From NCBI GenBank assembly GCA_022842935.1, contig JALHOP010000004.1, positions 310,001 to 374,000 of the forward strand: a stretch of DNA of 64,000 nucleotides, given 5' to 3'. The notes beneath the pieces were generated by a model. It did no database searches. It saw nothing but the letters and a program-made list of their open reading frames with translations, and was not told where the DNA came from. Origin of the DNA: Myxococcota bacterium. GTDB lineage: Bacteria > Myxococcota > XYA12-FULL-58-9 > JALHOP01. The position numbers were made by a program, and so were the translations under genes. This document shows positions 51,933 through 61,200 of this stretch, in pieces; position 1 is the stretch's first letter, and each line of letters opens with the position of its first letter.

Positions 51933-52045
51933 GCGGTTGGTGTAAGCCACGCATCGCCAGCGCGGCAAGCCGAACCAGCGCGTCAGGCAGCTCTGCGCGT
52001 CACGTCGATTGCCGGCCGGTAGCCGCATCTGCTAGTCGCGGGCGC

Positions 52046-52393
52046 GTGCAAACCCTCGCTGACCGCATCAAGGCTTTCTGCGCAGAGCGGGATTGGGAAC
52101 GCTTTCACGCGCCCAAGAACCTCGCCATGGCTCTCACAGTCGAGGCTGCCGAGCTCCTCGAGATCTTCCAGTGGATGAGCGAAGACGAGAGCCGCAACCT
52201 GACGCCCGAAAAGCTCGAACGGGCACGCGAAGAGATCGGTGATGTCATGATTCTGCTCACCAATCTGGCGAGCCACCTCGGCATCGATCCGGCGGAGGCC
52301 GCTCAGGCCAAGATGGATCTGAACGCTGTGAAGTATCCCGCCGACAAAGTGCGCGGGAAGAGCCTCAAGTACGACGAATACGATGCGCGATAG
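52046..52393 (+). CDS. MazG-like nucleotide pyrophosphohydrolase (dCTPase-type)
   Basis: 115 residues from GTG 52046. All-alpha NTP-PPase with 'ALTVEAAELLEIFQWM' and 'REEIGDVMILLTNLA', i.e. the E-x2-E ... E-x2-D metal motif, and 'LNAVKYPADKVRGK' at the C-terminus. Closest in pattern to DCTPP1/RS21-C6 dCTP pyrophosphatases, which hydrolyse dCTP and modified cytosine nucleotides. Overlaps the DNA methyltransferase gene by 11 bases. Confidence 0.85.
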   Translation: MQTLADRIKAFCAERDWERFHAPKNLAMALTVEAAELLEIFQWMSEDESRNLTPEKLERAREEIGDVMILLTNLASHLGIDPAEAAQAKMDLNAVKYPADKVRGKSLKYDEYDAR

Positions 52394-53159
52394 ACCAGGT
52401 GGGAAACGTTTCGGCCGACCCATGCGCGGTGGGCCACCGCGCGGCGGTGCCCCCTCTGGCCCGCGCCGGCAGCCGCACAAAAAGCCACCACTTTCCCCGC
52501 AGGTCACGACGCTTTGGGACTACCCATCCCAACACTACGGAGAGGGTGAGCAGGGCTCGAAGCACTACGAAGGGGCGACACCATCTTACGTCGTCTGGAA
52601 CGTCCTGCACCGCTATAGCGCGCCAGGGGACCTGGTCGTCGACCCGTTCTGCGGCAGCGGGACAACCCTCGACGTATGTAACGACTTAAATAGGCAGGGT
52701 CGGGGCTTCGACCTCGCGCCGACGCGTCCCGACATTCAGCAAGCCGACGCGCGCAGCCTGCCGCTCAAGTCGAAATCCGTGGACCTGGTCTTCATGGACC
52801 CGCCGTACGCCGACAACCTCACGTATTCGGACGACATGCGCTGCATCGGAAAACTCCCGGCCGACGGGCGCTACCAGAAAGCCATGCGGGGTGTGCTCGC
52901 CGAGGCTGCCCGCGTCTTGAAGCCCGAGAAGGTCCTCGCCATCTACGTCTGCGACGTCCTGAAGAAAGCGAAAAACTTCTACGCGCTGGGCTTCGAGCTC
53001 TGGGGCATGGCGCAGGAAAACTTCCTGCCGATCGACATCATCGCGGTCACGCGCCGCAACCGGACCCTCCAGCAAGGCAACTATCGCAAGGCGGCCGATG
53101 AGCAGGGGTTCTTCCTGCGCGGCTTCAACTATCTGCTGTTGCTACGACGCCGGGCCTGA
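52383..53159 (+). CDS. DNA N4-cytosine/N6-adenine methyltransferase, orphan
   Basis: 258 residues, ATG 52383 inside the preceding gene. After a basic, Gly/Pro-rich and probably disordered N-terminus (1-40), the SAM motif 'DPFCGSGTT' (from Asp87) precedes the catalytic 'DPPY' (from Asp139), the order of gamma-type enzymes, but with only about 45 residues between and no target-recognition domain. It lacks a restriction partner nearby. The family also includes methyltransferases without known recognition domains. A protein- or RNA-directed activity cannot be excluded. Confidence 0.85.
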   Translation: MRDRPGGKRFGRPMRGGPPRGGAPSGPRRQPHKKPPLSPQVTTLWDYPSQHYGEGEQGSKHYEGATPSYVVWNVLHRYSAPGDLVVDPFCGSGTTLDVCNDLNRQGRGFDLAPTRPDIQQADARSLPLKSKSVDLVFMDPPYADNLTYSDDMRCIGKLPADGRYQKAMRGVLAEAARVLKPEKVLAIYVCDVLKKAKNFYALGFELWGMAQENFLPIDIIAVTRRNRTLQQGNYRKAADEQGFFLRGFNYLLLLRRRA

Positions 53160-53208
53160 GACACCCGATCCAGCCTGTGGACAACCGGCGAGGGCAACGC
53201 GCGTACAA

Positions 53209-53291
53209 AGTTTACATAATATACATTATCAGACATCCGCTTGGGGCGCCCAAATGAAAATGTCCGGTTCCGCCCATGTGGAAATGTCCGC
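53209..53291. mobile_element. Relic of an IS21-like element end with AT-rich segment
   Basis: Two direct repeats, 22 bases each, at 53246-53267 and 53270-53291 match at 17 of 22 positions and share the core AAATGTCCG, a form typical of IS21-family terminal repeats (IstA-binding). A third partial copy GACATCCGC is at 53232-53240. The adjoining 53209-53232 is unusually A+T-rich for this genome and contains ATAAT-ATAC-ATTAT. No transposase gene is present. Inference, not a proven element. Confidence 0.4.
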
Positions 53292-53293
53292 TT

Positions 53294-53869
53294 TTAGCGA
53301 TGTCGTGCCTCGTGAAGGGCGAACGCACGGTCCAGGGCCTCGTCACGAATAGCGCGAAGGGTCTCGAGCCCTCGCTGCTCTTCGCTTGACGTTGCCTGAG
53401 CAACGTACACCGGATCGCGCAGGCCGACCTGCGAAGGCGTCCCATCGGCGTGCGTTGCGATGGCCACGACCTCGAACCCGGCGCTAGCCGCCATGGCGCG
53501 AAGCTTGACCTCGAGAGCGCGGCCGACGTTCGCCGCAGTTGGGCGAACACCGGCCCCGTGGGCGTCGATCAGCCCTTGCACTTCGTTCGGCGCGAAAAGG
53601 TCGATAATGGCAACGTATGTCGCCTCCTTGCCGTCAACGATGCCACTACGTGCGTATGGGTTCGCAGTACGGTATTTTTTCGGCGCCACGCCCGCCAGGG
53701 CATCCAGGTCGGCGTAGGGAGAAGGCACGCCCCCCGGTTGGTAATGGAAAAAGTCGTTGATGCGACCTAACGCGAGTTCTTTAAGCTGGTCCAAGAGCGT
53801 CGGCGCCGGTTGCACGTCCGCTACAGGGACCGTCGGACGTTGAGACGTTACGCTGAGGTTCGACTGCAT
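53294..53869 (-). CDS. Hypothetical protein, possibly truncated at its 3' end
   Basis: 191 residues, start ATG 53869. No recognised family; helical N-terminal part ('LLDQLKELALGRINDFFHYQ') then mixed alpha/beta with 'ATYVAIIDLFAPNEVQGLID'. No signal peptide, no membrane segment. The stop TAA lies 3 bases beyond the IS21-like relic, so the last residues may come from the relic and the ancestral protein may have been longer. Divergent 213-base gap upstream has no other gene. Confidence 0.55.
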   Translation of the reverse strand: MQSNLSVTSQRPTVPVADVQPAPTLLDQLKELALGRINDFFHYQPGGVPSPYADLDALAGVAPKKYRTANPYARSGIVDGKEATYVAIIDLFAPNEVQGLIDAHGAGVRPTAANVGRALEVKLRAMAASAGFEVVAIATHADGTPSQVGLRDPVYVAQATSSEEQRGLETLRAIRDEALDRAFALHEARHR

Positions 53870-54082
53870 TCTGCCACTCCTTGCGGCGGGACTCGGGCTG
53901 GAACTCTTGGTCGGCGGCGAGAAGAACTACACAACTCCCAATCTTCGTTCGAGTCAGTTATCGCTCTCGCGCGAGGCGCGTTGCGATGCTTGCGCCTGAC
54001 GCCACGACAGAGCGTTGCCGCGCGCCTGTGACAGGCCGACAGCGGTCGTGTCGACCAAGCAGCGAACAGCGATATCGCTCTT

Positions 54083-55030
54083 CTACGGCTCGTGGTCGGT
54101 TGCGGCGCGGCTGGCTGCCTCGAGCTCTGCCTGCAGCGCCGCCTGGTTGATCTGCATCGTCGCGGTGTCGTCCACAGGCGGTTGCGGTCGCCCGCGCCAG
54201 TGTTCAGCTGCGGCGAATGCCACGAGCAGCCAGAACACGCCGATGAGCCAGCCTGCGATCACGTCGCTTGGAAAATGCACACCCAGGAAGACCCGGCTGA
54301 CCCCGATGACCAGCACCAGGACGGTTGCCCCATAACCAATCGCGAACCGCCGCCTATGACTCAGCAGATCCCGCGCAATGGCGTATGCGAGAAAACCGAA
54401 GACGACCGTCGCCCCCGTCGTGTGCCCACTCGGAAACGACGGAGAATGCGCGGTCGCGATGGTGGTAAACACCGGGCGCGCCCGAGCCACCCAGCCTTTG
54501 CCTATGGTCGTCACCAGCTCGACGCCGATGAACGCGATCCACATGGGTCCGACGATGCCGCGCCGGCGATGCGCCCAGAGAAAACTGCTGGCGACGATGA
54601 CGCACGCGATCAGAGTCGACGAGTTTCCAAGGCCGGTGATCAGCATGACGGCGTTGACGCGCTCGTCACTTCGATACGGCGCAAACCACGCCATCACCCG
54701 GTCGTCGAACGCCACAACGCCATGTGAGCTGCGTACCAGGTCGACGATGCCAAACAGAGCAAACGCTATGTAGAGTCCGAGGAGCACCATCAGCGTCAGA
54801 GGCAGCCCAGTGAAACGCTCCGGCGTCAGGCGCAGCCAAAGTACGCGCGCGAGACCCGGGAACCGCTCGGCAAACGTCGCGATGATCGGATGCTCGCGTC
54901 CCCAGCTCTGCCAGCGCGGCCAACGCGCTCGGCACGCCCTACTGGTCGCCCGCGCGACCCGCCAGAGAATAAGCTCGACCGCCCACACCATGAGCAAGCC
55001 GATGCCGAGCTCCAGTCCCAAGCGCATCAC
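54083..55030 (-). CDS. PAP2-family membrane phosphatase
   Basis: 315 residues, GTG 55030 (ATG 55027 is an alternative). Acid-phosphatase motifs of the PAP2 superfamily: 'KGWVARARP', 'PSFPSGHTTGA' and 'SRVFLGVHFPSD'. Several transmembrane helices. It hydrolyses lipid phosphates such as phosphatidate or undecaprenyl pyrophosphate. An N-terminal extension of about 90 residues precedes the domain. Last gene of a three-gene operon; its start is 6 bases after the stop of the cytochrome gene. Confidence 0.9.
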   Translation of the reverse strand: MMRLGLELGIGLLMVWAVELILWRVARATSRACRARWPRWQSWGREHPIIATFAERFPGLARVLWLRLTPERFTGLPLTLMVLLGLYIAFALFGIVDLVRSSHGVVAFDDRVMAWFAPYRSDERVNAVMLITGLGNSSTLIACVIVASSFLWAHRRRGIVGPMWIAFIGVELVTTIGKGWVARARPVFTTIATAHSPSFPSGHTTGATVVFGFLAYAIARDLLSHRRRFAIGYGATVLVLVIGVSRVFLGVHFPSDVIAGWLIGVFWLLVAFAAAEHWRGRPQPPVDDTATMQINQAALQAELEAASRAATDHEP

Positions 55031-55036
55031 ACCAAC

Positions 55037-55981
55037 CTAGTTCTCCAGAGCGCCGGCGTTGATCCAATCCTCTATCAGCTCGATCAAGGCGTTATCGAGC
55101 GCGGCCTGGTTACGCGGCATGCGCAGGCCGCATGTGCCAGCTGCGCAGCCCGGCGCTGTATCCATCGTCCCGCGGAGCTTGCGCACCAGGAAGCTTGCGC
55201 CGATGTTGTTCGGCTCTACGTAATCGAGCGTCGTCGGATTGGTGATGACCGGCACGTTCACCAAGTTTGCGTGCAGATCGGCGATCGGCAGGTCAGGCCC
55301 GAGCTCGAGCCCGGCGGAGGCCGAGCCCACGTCGTGGCAGCCAGAGCAGTGCACGTCGAAGATCTGGTCGCGAATCTCGGTGAGCGTCGGCGCCGGCGGG
55401 TCCATATCCATGTCGCCAGGCATCGTGTCGCCGTCACCAGGTGCCGTGTCGCCGCCGTCACCGTCACCACCAGCGCCTTCGCCGTCGTCGGCTGGCGCGC
55501 CATCATCGAGCTGAAGGTCGTCGACGTCGTCCAAGCCGTCGATCCAGGTGAGCAAGCAGCGCTTATCGGCAGCCGAAAGGCCGGCGCCCGTGGGTGGCAT
55601 CTTGTTGTAGGTGCACCCATCGATCTCGTCGTTCACGTATTTGTAGAGCGTGCTCGCTTCGGGGTTTGCGGGGTCGACCAGGAGCTCTTCGGGACACGAG
55701 CCGATGAGCTTCGAGAAACGCTCGCCCATGTTCGGTGACGTGAGGTCGAGCGCGGCGCCGATGCCGTTGTCCTTGCTCAAGTGGCATTGCTTGCAGCGCG
55801 ATGACGTCAAGAAGCGCGGCGGCTCCTCGTCGCCAAAACACGAGCGCAGCGTGCTAGCACCCAGCCGATAGCGTTCGACATCGTCGAGCTCGCCCGCGCA
55901 GCTCCAAACGATGACCGTCATGAGGCCCGCAATCACGGCGCCAATGGCGATGCGAGGACCGGTAATGCGCCCTGCTGTCAT
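55037..55981 (-). CDS. Diheme cytochrome c lipoprotein-like protein
   Basis: 314 residues. Two haem motifs, 'CKQCH' (Cys63-His67) and 'CSGCH' (about residue 212), each followed by a possible Met ligand ('YNKMPPTG' and 'LRMPRN'). Between the domains is an Asp/Gly-rich linker (about 150-195) that might bind Ca2+. The N-terminus 'GLMTVIVWSCAG' looks like a lipoprotein signal (Cys28). A planctomycete-type (PSCyt) or similar cytochrome. Overlaps the outer-membrane gene by 4 bases and lies 6 bases before the PAP2 gene. An electron-transfer role at the outer membrane is inferred. Confidence 0.85.
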   Translation of the reverse strand: MTAGRITGPRIAIGAVIAGLMTVIVWSCAGELDDVERYRLGASTLRSCFGDEEPPRFLTSSRCKQCHLSKDNGIGAALDLTSPNMGERFSKLIGSCPEELLVDPANPEASTLYKYVNDEIDGCTYNKMPPTGAGLSAADKRCLLTWIDGLDDVDDLQLDDGAPADDGEGAGGDGDGGDTAPGDGDTMPGDMDMDPPAPTLTEIRDQIFDVHCSGCHDVGSASAGLELGPDLPIADLHANLVNVPVITNPTTLDYVEPNNIGASFLVRKLRGTMDTAPGCAAGTCGLRMPRNQAALDNALIELIEDWINAGALEN

Positions 55982-57633
55982 TGGTCTTTTCCTCCCAAGA
56001 GGTAGACGAGACTCAGACTCGCCGTCACATATTGATCGAGAGCCCCGCCAGCCACGTAGGTGTCACTGACCTCGGGCTGCAGGTCATAGAAGTACCGCAC
56101 GTAGCGCACCGTTCCGTCTAGTGCGAACGACTTACTGAGCGATAGGCCGAGCGTCACGTGCCCATCGATGCCGCCGGTCTGCGAGTTTGGAAAATACTGA
56201 TTGGTGACCCGGCCACCCGAAAAAATCGAGCGATATCCAATGCCTGCCGCGATATCGAGGACCGAAAACGGGAATCGAAACTCGGCTCCGTAACGCATGA
56301 ACCCGTAGCGAACGTCCGGCACCTCGAAGGCGCGCTGGTCGGCAATGTCAGCAAAATCGAAGCGGTAGTTGGAAAAGCCATAGGTGACCTGCGGTCCGAT
56401 GGCGAGCTTGCGGGCAATCCGGAAGCGCGAGTGCAGGCCGACCTGCCAGTGGCTCCATTCGTTGTTCACGCGGAGATCACTGTCGGACGTGACCGTGCGA
56501 AACGACGACTGCACCCCGAAGGCGCGCGCGTAGCTCGCATGCCAGCCGATGTTTCGCAGACCGGTGACGGACGTGTTGGCAAACGGAAAGGCGGTCAGCT
56601 CGAAGGCCGCAAGCGGCGCGAGACCCACCGTGTAGTCGCGCAGATTCGCCGTGATCGGTTGATTGTAGGCGAAGTTGCGATGGGCGCCCTCGATGCCGAC
56701 TTTGACGATGAGCGGCGAGCGCATGCGCCGGTCGAAGAGATGGACACGCGGGCCCGGGTCTTCTTCGATGACCACGGCGACATCTCCGCGCTGTGGCGCG
56801 CTATCGTCGTCGCCCTCCTTGTCGTTGTCTTCGCTGGCCGAGCTGACAGGCGCAGCGCCAGGTTTGCCGGGGTTGGCGCCGCGGGCCGATTCGAAATTGG
56901 CGATCGCGTCGCCCAAGCTCATGCTCCCCGAGGTCGGCGCCGAGGGTTGGCCCGCGCCCGCCGCGCCGCCGCGCGGCATGGCCTGCAGGTCGGTGATGCC
57001 CGGCTGAACGAGCGAGGCGACGTTCGCGAGCTGCCAAGACAGCGTGGCACGTCCACCGCGCTTCACGACGCGCGTGACGGGTACGCTCCCATCGACGAGC
57101 ACGCGTCCGCTTCGATGGACGACGAGGACCGCGGCGCTGTAGCCCGCGCTCGCGCTACCGCCAACGTTCGCATAAACGACAGCGTCGACTCCGGCTTTCT
57201 TGGAGACCCGCTTCATCGCCTTGACGAGGTCGGTTTGACGTTGCGGACGGCCGAAGATGCGTTGGTCGCCCGCACTCACCGCCGCCCGCACGGTCGACGG
57301 TACGGCGATGGCCACCTGGCTCGCGAAGGTTTGTTTGAGCGAGGAATCCAGATCGCGGGCGTTCGTGCCCTCGACGATGATCGCGATGCTCAACGGACCC
57401 GCTTCCGCCGGGACGGGCGCAGGAGCCGCAGCGGCCGGAGCTGGAGCTGGCTCGCTCAACGGCTGAATGACCGGGGCAGGCTCTTTGGGAGCAGTGACCG
57501 CTGGCCTCTTGGCCGGCTTTTTGCGCGCCTTCTTCTTGGCGGCAAGCCCATCCGAGGCCGCGACCATGACCGCTATTGCAGACAGAACGGCGACCCACCT
57601 GCCGCCTCTGCGTGTCAGCCTTCCCGACACCAC
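55978..57633 (-). CDS. Outer-membrane barrel protein with TolB/CsgG-like N-terminus
   Basis: 551 residues, GTG start. Basic signal/anchor region (residues 1-32), a Pro/Ala-rich linker, a domain (about 80-205) that resembles the substrate- or nucleotide-like fold of periplasmic TolB/CsgG-type proteins ('LSIAIIVEGTNARDLDSSLK', 'VDAVVYANVGGSASAGYSAA'), an acidic low-complexity linker (about 225-285), then a beta-barrel (about 300-551) ending in 'SLVYLLGG'. Similar in design to the 12441-13412 gene. First gene of the operon with the cytochrome (4-base overlap) and PAP2 genes. Confidence 0.72.
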   Translation of the reverse strand: MVSGRLTRRGGRWVAVLSAIAVMVAASDGLAAKKKARKKPAKRPAVTAPKEPAPVIQPLSEPAPAPAAAAPAPVPAEAGPLSIAIIVEGTNARDLDSSLKQTFASQVAIAVPSTVRAAVSAGDQRIFGRPQRQTDLVKAMKRVSKKAGVDAVVYANVGGSASAGYSAAVLVVHRSGRVLVDGSVPVTRVVKRGGRATLSWQLANVASLVQPGITDLQAMPRGGAAGAGQPSAPTSGSMSLGDAIANFESARGANPGKPGAAPVSSASEDNDKEGDDDSAPQRGDVAVVIEEDPGPRVHLFDRRMRSPLIVKVGIEGAHRNFAYNQPITANLRDYTVGLAPLAAFELTAFPFANTSVTGLRNIGWHASYARAFGVQSSFRTVTSDSDLRVNNEWSHWQVGLHSRFRIARKLAIGPQVTYGFSNYRFDFADIADQRAFEVPDVRYGFMRYGAEFRFPFSVLDIAAGIGYRSIFSGGRVTNQYFPNSQTGGIDGHVTLGLSLSKSFALDGTVRYVRYFYDLQPEVSDTYVAGGALDQYVTASLSLVYLLGGKDQ

Positions 57634-57710
57634 GTCGCACTACTCCTGATAGGAAATGGTTCCCGCAGTGTAGCGCGACGGGGTCAGTAATGCTCGACCT
57701 TTCTCCCGAC

Positions 57711-58064
57711 TTAGGCCGCGACCGCCAAGCGGCTTGCCACATAGTCCGAGATGAGCTGGCGGTCGGATTCGGCGATGCGGACGAAACGGACGGCGACACC
57801 CTCGACGGCACGAGCCCCGTCTTCGCGAACCACTTCTCCAACGGCCCAGATGACCTCTTCGCACTCGGGCAACTTGATCTCGAGACCGATGTGCCCGTTC
57901 GCATCGAGCTCAGGCTCGAGCAGCTTGAACAGGTACAACCCGCTCTCAGAGATATCGCGGACGCGCGCCATGTGAGGCTCGTCGCCCACGATCTTGTTCA
58001 CGTAAATGTCGAGATCGGTACGACGATGGCGACGCGTCAAAGCCTGGACAGTGCTCGTCTTCAT
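57711..58064 (-). CDS. PilZ-domain protein
   Basis: 117 residues, single PilZ domain. c-di-GMP-binding motifs: 'TRRHRRTDLDIYV' (RxxxR) and 'VRDISESGLYLFK' (D-x-S-x-x-G). The family links c-di-GMP to motility, exopolysaccharide or type IV pili. No partner gene in the vicinity, though the myxobacterial setting makes motility or development plausible. Start ATG 58064. The gap 58065-58246 shows no gene. Confidence 0.92.
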   Translation of the reverse strand: MKTSTVQALTRRHRRTDLDIYVNKIVGDEPHMARVRDISESGLYLFKLLEPELDANGHIGLEIKLPECEEVIWAVGEVVREDGARAVEGVAVRFVRIAESDRQLISDYVASRLAVAA

Positions 58065-58246
58065 GAGACCCTCCGTACGTTTGCGACGGAGCGGTATCGC
58101 GCAACACCACCCCGTCTAAGGGCACGGTAAGGTCCGCAACCCTCCCGGTCAAAAATCCGGCGCGGTTTTTCGCACAAAAGTACGCGACAGCGGTCTTCGC
58201 GCTCACTGGCCGAAGCGGCCCCACGATACGAGAAAAGTCGTTCCGG

Positions 58247-58960
58247 CTAAGCGCCGCTTGCGGCTCTGAGGTGGCTCACGGGCGGCTGCGCATCGAAGGC
58301 GGTATCCAAGAGGTCAGCGAAGATCTTTGCTACCGCCACGTGTTTGTAGCGCTCACAGCGATTGGCGAAGAACGCCACACGGTGAACGAGGTCGATGCGC
58401 GGCATCGTCTCCGCCATTTCGGCGCGATAGCGCTTGCAGACCTTGACGATGACCTTGCGGCCCTCGCGTGGCAGAACTTGGATGGCTTCGCTGAACATCA
58501 GCTTGCCGTCGTAGGGCACCAGGCGAGCTTCGAGGATATCGCCCGACTCGAGTCCCGCCGGCTTTCGGCGCTCGTACACCTGAACCTTCGCTGTCTTCTT
58601 GTTGGTGTCGAGGAGGTCGACGAGTGACATCTGCTCGTCTTTTGCGCGCTTGAACTCGAACAGCGATGGTCGCGTTGTTGCAAAGCCCTGCACGCGAGCC
58701 AGATCGTCCGGGGCCGCGATGGCCTCGGACGCCTTCTTCTCGATGTACACATCGACGGGACGTTTGCCGCCAGCCGCGCGAGCTGGCCGATCGAGCACGT
58801 ACCACTCGAGAAAAGCCGCGATGCGGCGCTCGAAGGCACCGTCGCTCTCGAAGAGATCGCCGGTGCGATGAAGGAACTCGGCCTTCGCCTGTTGTAGCTC
58901 TTCCGCTAGCGGAGCTTCCGAAGCGAACCGCACCAATTGCTCGTAGAGTCCGTGAAACAT
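58247..58960 (-). CDS. Conserved hypothetical, FrgA-like (tentative)
   Basis: 237 residues without signal peptide. 'FLEWYVLDRPARA' (about 50), 'SLFEFKRAKDEQMSLVDLLD', 'ERRKPAGLESGDILEARLVP' match my memory of FrgA-type proteins, whose Myxococcus gene is linked to fruiting-body formation. Family naming should be confirmed by a search. Possibly a regulator or structural protein; no catalytic residues could be assigned. Adjacent to pyrC but not coupled to it. Confidence 0.6.
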   Translation of the reverse strand: MFHGLYEQLVRFASEAPLAEELQQAKAEFLHRTGDLFESDGAFERRIAAFLEWYVLDRPARAAGGKRPVDVYIEKKASEAIAAPDDLARVQGFATTRPSLFEFKRAKDEQMSLVDLLDTNKKTAKVQVYERRKPAGLESGDILEARLVPYDGKLMFSEAIQVLPREGRKVIVKVCKRYRAEMAETMPRIDLVHRVAFFANRCERYKHVAVAKIFADLLDTAFDAQPPVSHLRAASGA

Positions 58961-58984
58961 GAAGCGCTTGGTAGCCCCGACGAC

Positions 58985-60277
58985 TTACGCGTTTTGACGT
59001 TTGTACACTACGCGACCACGCACCACTGTGCATTCGACGCGGCCCCTTAGCGTTCGTCCAACGAACGGGGAGTTCATGCATTTGCTCAAAAGCGTCTCGC
59101 GCGCAAGCAACCACTCCGAATCAGGATCCACGATCGTCAGATCTCCGGCGGCTAAGGCCCCTGCTCCTTGAGCGTAAGCACCCAGGACCCCAGCTGGGCC
59201 CAACGTGAGTCGCGCCACGAGCGTCGGCAAGTCGATGCGCTTGTCGGCGACCAGGCCCAGACACAACGGTAGGAGCTGTTGCAGCGCGATCGCCCCAGGC
59301 TCGGCCTCGATGAATGGCAGATCCTTCTCGAGCACGCTCTGCGGCGCATGATCCGATGCGACGGCGTCGATGGTGCCGTCGACCAAACCCGCGATGAGGG
59401 CGTCGCGGTCGCGACTCCGTCGCAGCGGTGGAGACAAGCGCAAGCTCGTGTCGTATGTCGATAGGGCCTCGTCGATGAGCACAAGGTGATGCACCGCGAC
59501 GTCACACGTCACCTTGGTGCCGCGCTTCTTCGCGATGCGGATTTGCTCTACCGCTTCAGCGGACGATACGTGCGCGACGTGTAGCTTGGCCCCGGTATAG
59601 GCAGCGAGCGCGAGATCGCGGGCGATGGCGGTCTCCTCCGCGACGCTGGGGATGCCACGCAATCCCAGCCGCACCGCCATGGGCCCTTCGTGCGCTAGAC
59701 CACCCCGTGCGAGCGTGGGGTCTTCCGCGTGCGTCATCACGGTCAACCCGAAATCGCTCGCGTACTCGAGCGCTCGCCGCATCAGCCCTGCATCACGCAC
59801 CCAGGTATCGCCGTCCGAAAGAATAACGGCCCCGGCGCGCCGCATCTCGCCGATGAATGCCAGCTGCTCGCCCTTCAGGCCCGCGGTGATCGCGCCCGCC
59901 ACGAGAATCTTCGCGAGACCCGCGGCTTCGCCCCGTCGTCGGACGAAATCGACGATCTCACCGTTGTCGACCGGGGGCTTGGTGTCCGGCTGCGCCACCA
60001 CCGTGGTGATGCCGCCCGCGACCGCAGCCGTTGCGCCCGTGACGAGATCCTCTTTGTACTCTTGGCCGGGCTCACGCAGGTGCGCGCGCAAGTCGACGAG
60101 TCCAGGCAGAACCCACATGCCAGTCGCGTCGATGACCTCGTGGTTCTCGGGTTTCACGCTACCTGGCGCTTCGATACGCGCTGCGGAGGAAGCAACGTTC
60201 TCGACCAGCACGTCCCGGACCCCGTCGAGGCCGGTCGCTGGGTCGACGACCCTGCCGTTGCGGACGAGGAGGCTCAT
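58985..60277 (-). CDS. pyrC: Dihydroorotase or pseudo-dihydroorotase (PyrC)
   Basis: 430 residues, class I layout. Expected reaction: ring closure of carbamoyl-aspartate. Conserved pieces: '[14 protein letters not shown]', '[10 protein letters not shown]', '[10 protein letters not shown]', 'VASDHAPQS'. The first metal His of D-x-H-x-H is Arg64 (codon CGC, at 60086-60088), while Asp62 and His66 are kept; the usual DHAPH is DHAPQ and SDDG is SDGD. These changes recall the non-catalytic PyrC' of pseudomonads that only supports the ATCase. Overlaps pyrB by 4 bases. Whether it is active is open. Confidence 0.88.
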   Translation of the reverse strand: MSLLVRNGRVVDPATGLDGVRDVLVENVASSAARIEAPGSVKPENHEVIDATGMWVLPGLVDLRAHLREPGQEYKEDLVTGATAAVAGGITTVVAQPDTKPPVDNGEIVDFVRRRGEAAGLAKILVAGAITAGLKGEQLAFIGEMRRAGAVILSDGDTWVRDAGLMRRALEYASDFGLTVMTHAEDPTLARGGLAHEGPMAVRLGLRGIPSVAEETAIARDLALAAYTGAKLHVAHVSSAEAVEQIRIAKKRGTKVTCDVAVHHLVLIDEALSTYDTSLRLSPPLRRSRDRDALIAGLVDGTIDAVASDHAPQSVLEKDLPFIEAEPGAIALQQLLPLCLGLVADKRIDLPTLVARLTLGPAGVLGAYAQGAGALAAGDLTIVDPDSEWLLARETLLSKCMNSPFVGRTLRGRVECTVVRGRVVYKRQNA

Positions 60278-61200
60278 GCCGCTTCGCCTCCGAGTACCAG
60301 GTACAGCACCGCCGCACGGACCGCGACGCCGTTTTCGACTTGGTCGAGGATGACGCTACGCGGGCCGTCGACGACGTCCGACGAGAGCTCGACCCCGCGG
60401 TTTACGGGGCCGGGGTGCATGAGGATGGCTTCTGGCCGGGCCCGCGCGAGCACCCGAGCGTTGATGCCGAACTCAATCGCATACTCTCGGAGTGACGGCA
60501 GGAGTCCCGCGGTCATCCGCTCCTTCTGCAGACGCAGCGCCATCACGACGTGTGCACCATCAACGGCCTGGGCGATGCTGGGTAGGACCTCACAGCCGTA
60601 GGTCTCCGCGAGCTCGGCGGGCACGAGCGTCCGCGGGCCCGCGACGCGTACACGTGCGCCCACCTCCTTGAGCGCGATGAGGTTCGAGCGCGCGACCCGC
60701 GAGTGGGCAATGTCGCCACAGATCGCGACCTCGAGCCCTTCGAGCTTGCCGAAGCACTGGCGCATGGTCAGCAGGTCGAGGAGGGACTGGGTTGGATGCT
60801 CATGCTGGCCGTCGCCAGCGTTGATGACGCGGGCCGCAACGCGATCGGCGATGTAGTGCGGCGCGCCCGAAGCAGAGTGCCGCAGAATGATCGCGTCGCA
60901 CTGCATGGCATCGAGATTCTTGGCGGTATCGAGAAGTGTCTCGCCCTTCTCGGCCGACGAGCCGCTGCTCGCGATGTTCACACTGTCGGCAGACAGACGC
61001 TTGGTCGCGAGCTCGAATGACACACGGGTACGAGTGGAGGCCTCGTAGAAGACACTCAACACGGTGCGCCCGCGCAGCGACGGCACCTTCTTGATGGTCC
61101 GCCGCGAGATCCCACGGAACCCCTCGGCCGCGTCCAGGATATGATGGATGGTGCTCGCGGACATCCCGCGCATCCCGAGGAGGTGCTTACCGGCAATCAC
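60274..61200 (-). CDS. pyrB: Aspartate carbamoyltransferase catalytic chain
   Basis: 308 residues. Carbamoyl-phosphate motif '[13 protein letters not shown]', '[17 protein letters not shown]' and '[11 protein letters not shown]'. Condenses carbamoyl phosphate with aspartate in pyrimidine synthesis. No pyrI regulatory chain is seen; in organisms with PyrC/PyrC' the two proteins can form a dodecamer. Overlaps pyrR and pyrC by 4 bases each. Cytoplasmic. Confidence 0.96.
   Translation of the reverse strand: MIAGKHLLGMRGMSASTIHHILDAAEGFRGISRRTIKKVPSLRGRTVLSVFYEASTRTRVSFELATKRLSADSVNIASSGSSAEKGETLLDTAKNLDAMQCDAIILRHSASGAPHYIADRVAARVINAGDGQHEHPTQSLLDLLTMRQCFGKLEGLEVAICGDIAHSRVARSNLIALKEVGARVRVAGPRTLVPAELAETYGCEVLPSIAQAVDGAHVVMALRLQKERMTAGLLPSLREYAIEFGINARVLARARPEAILMHPGPVNRGVELSSDVVDGPRSVILDQVENGVAVRAAVLYLVLGGEAA

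Noticed and set aside
54068-54079. Perfect palindrome AGCGATATCGCT beside the PAP2 gene end
   Set aside because: Short and without a partner structure; expected by chance in a window of this size.
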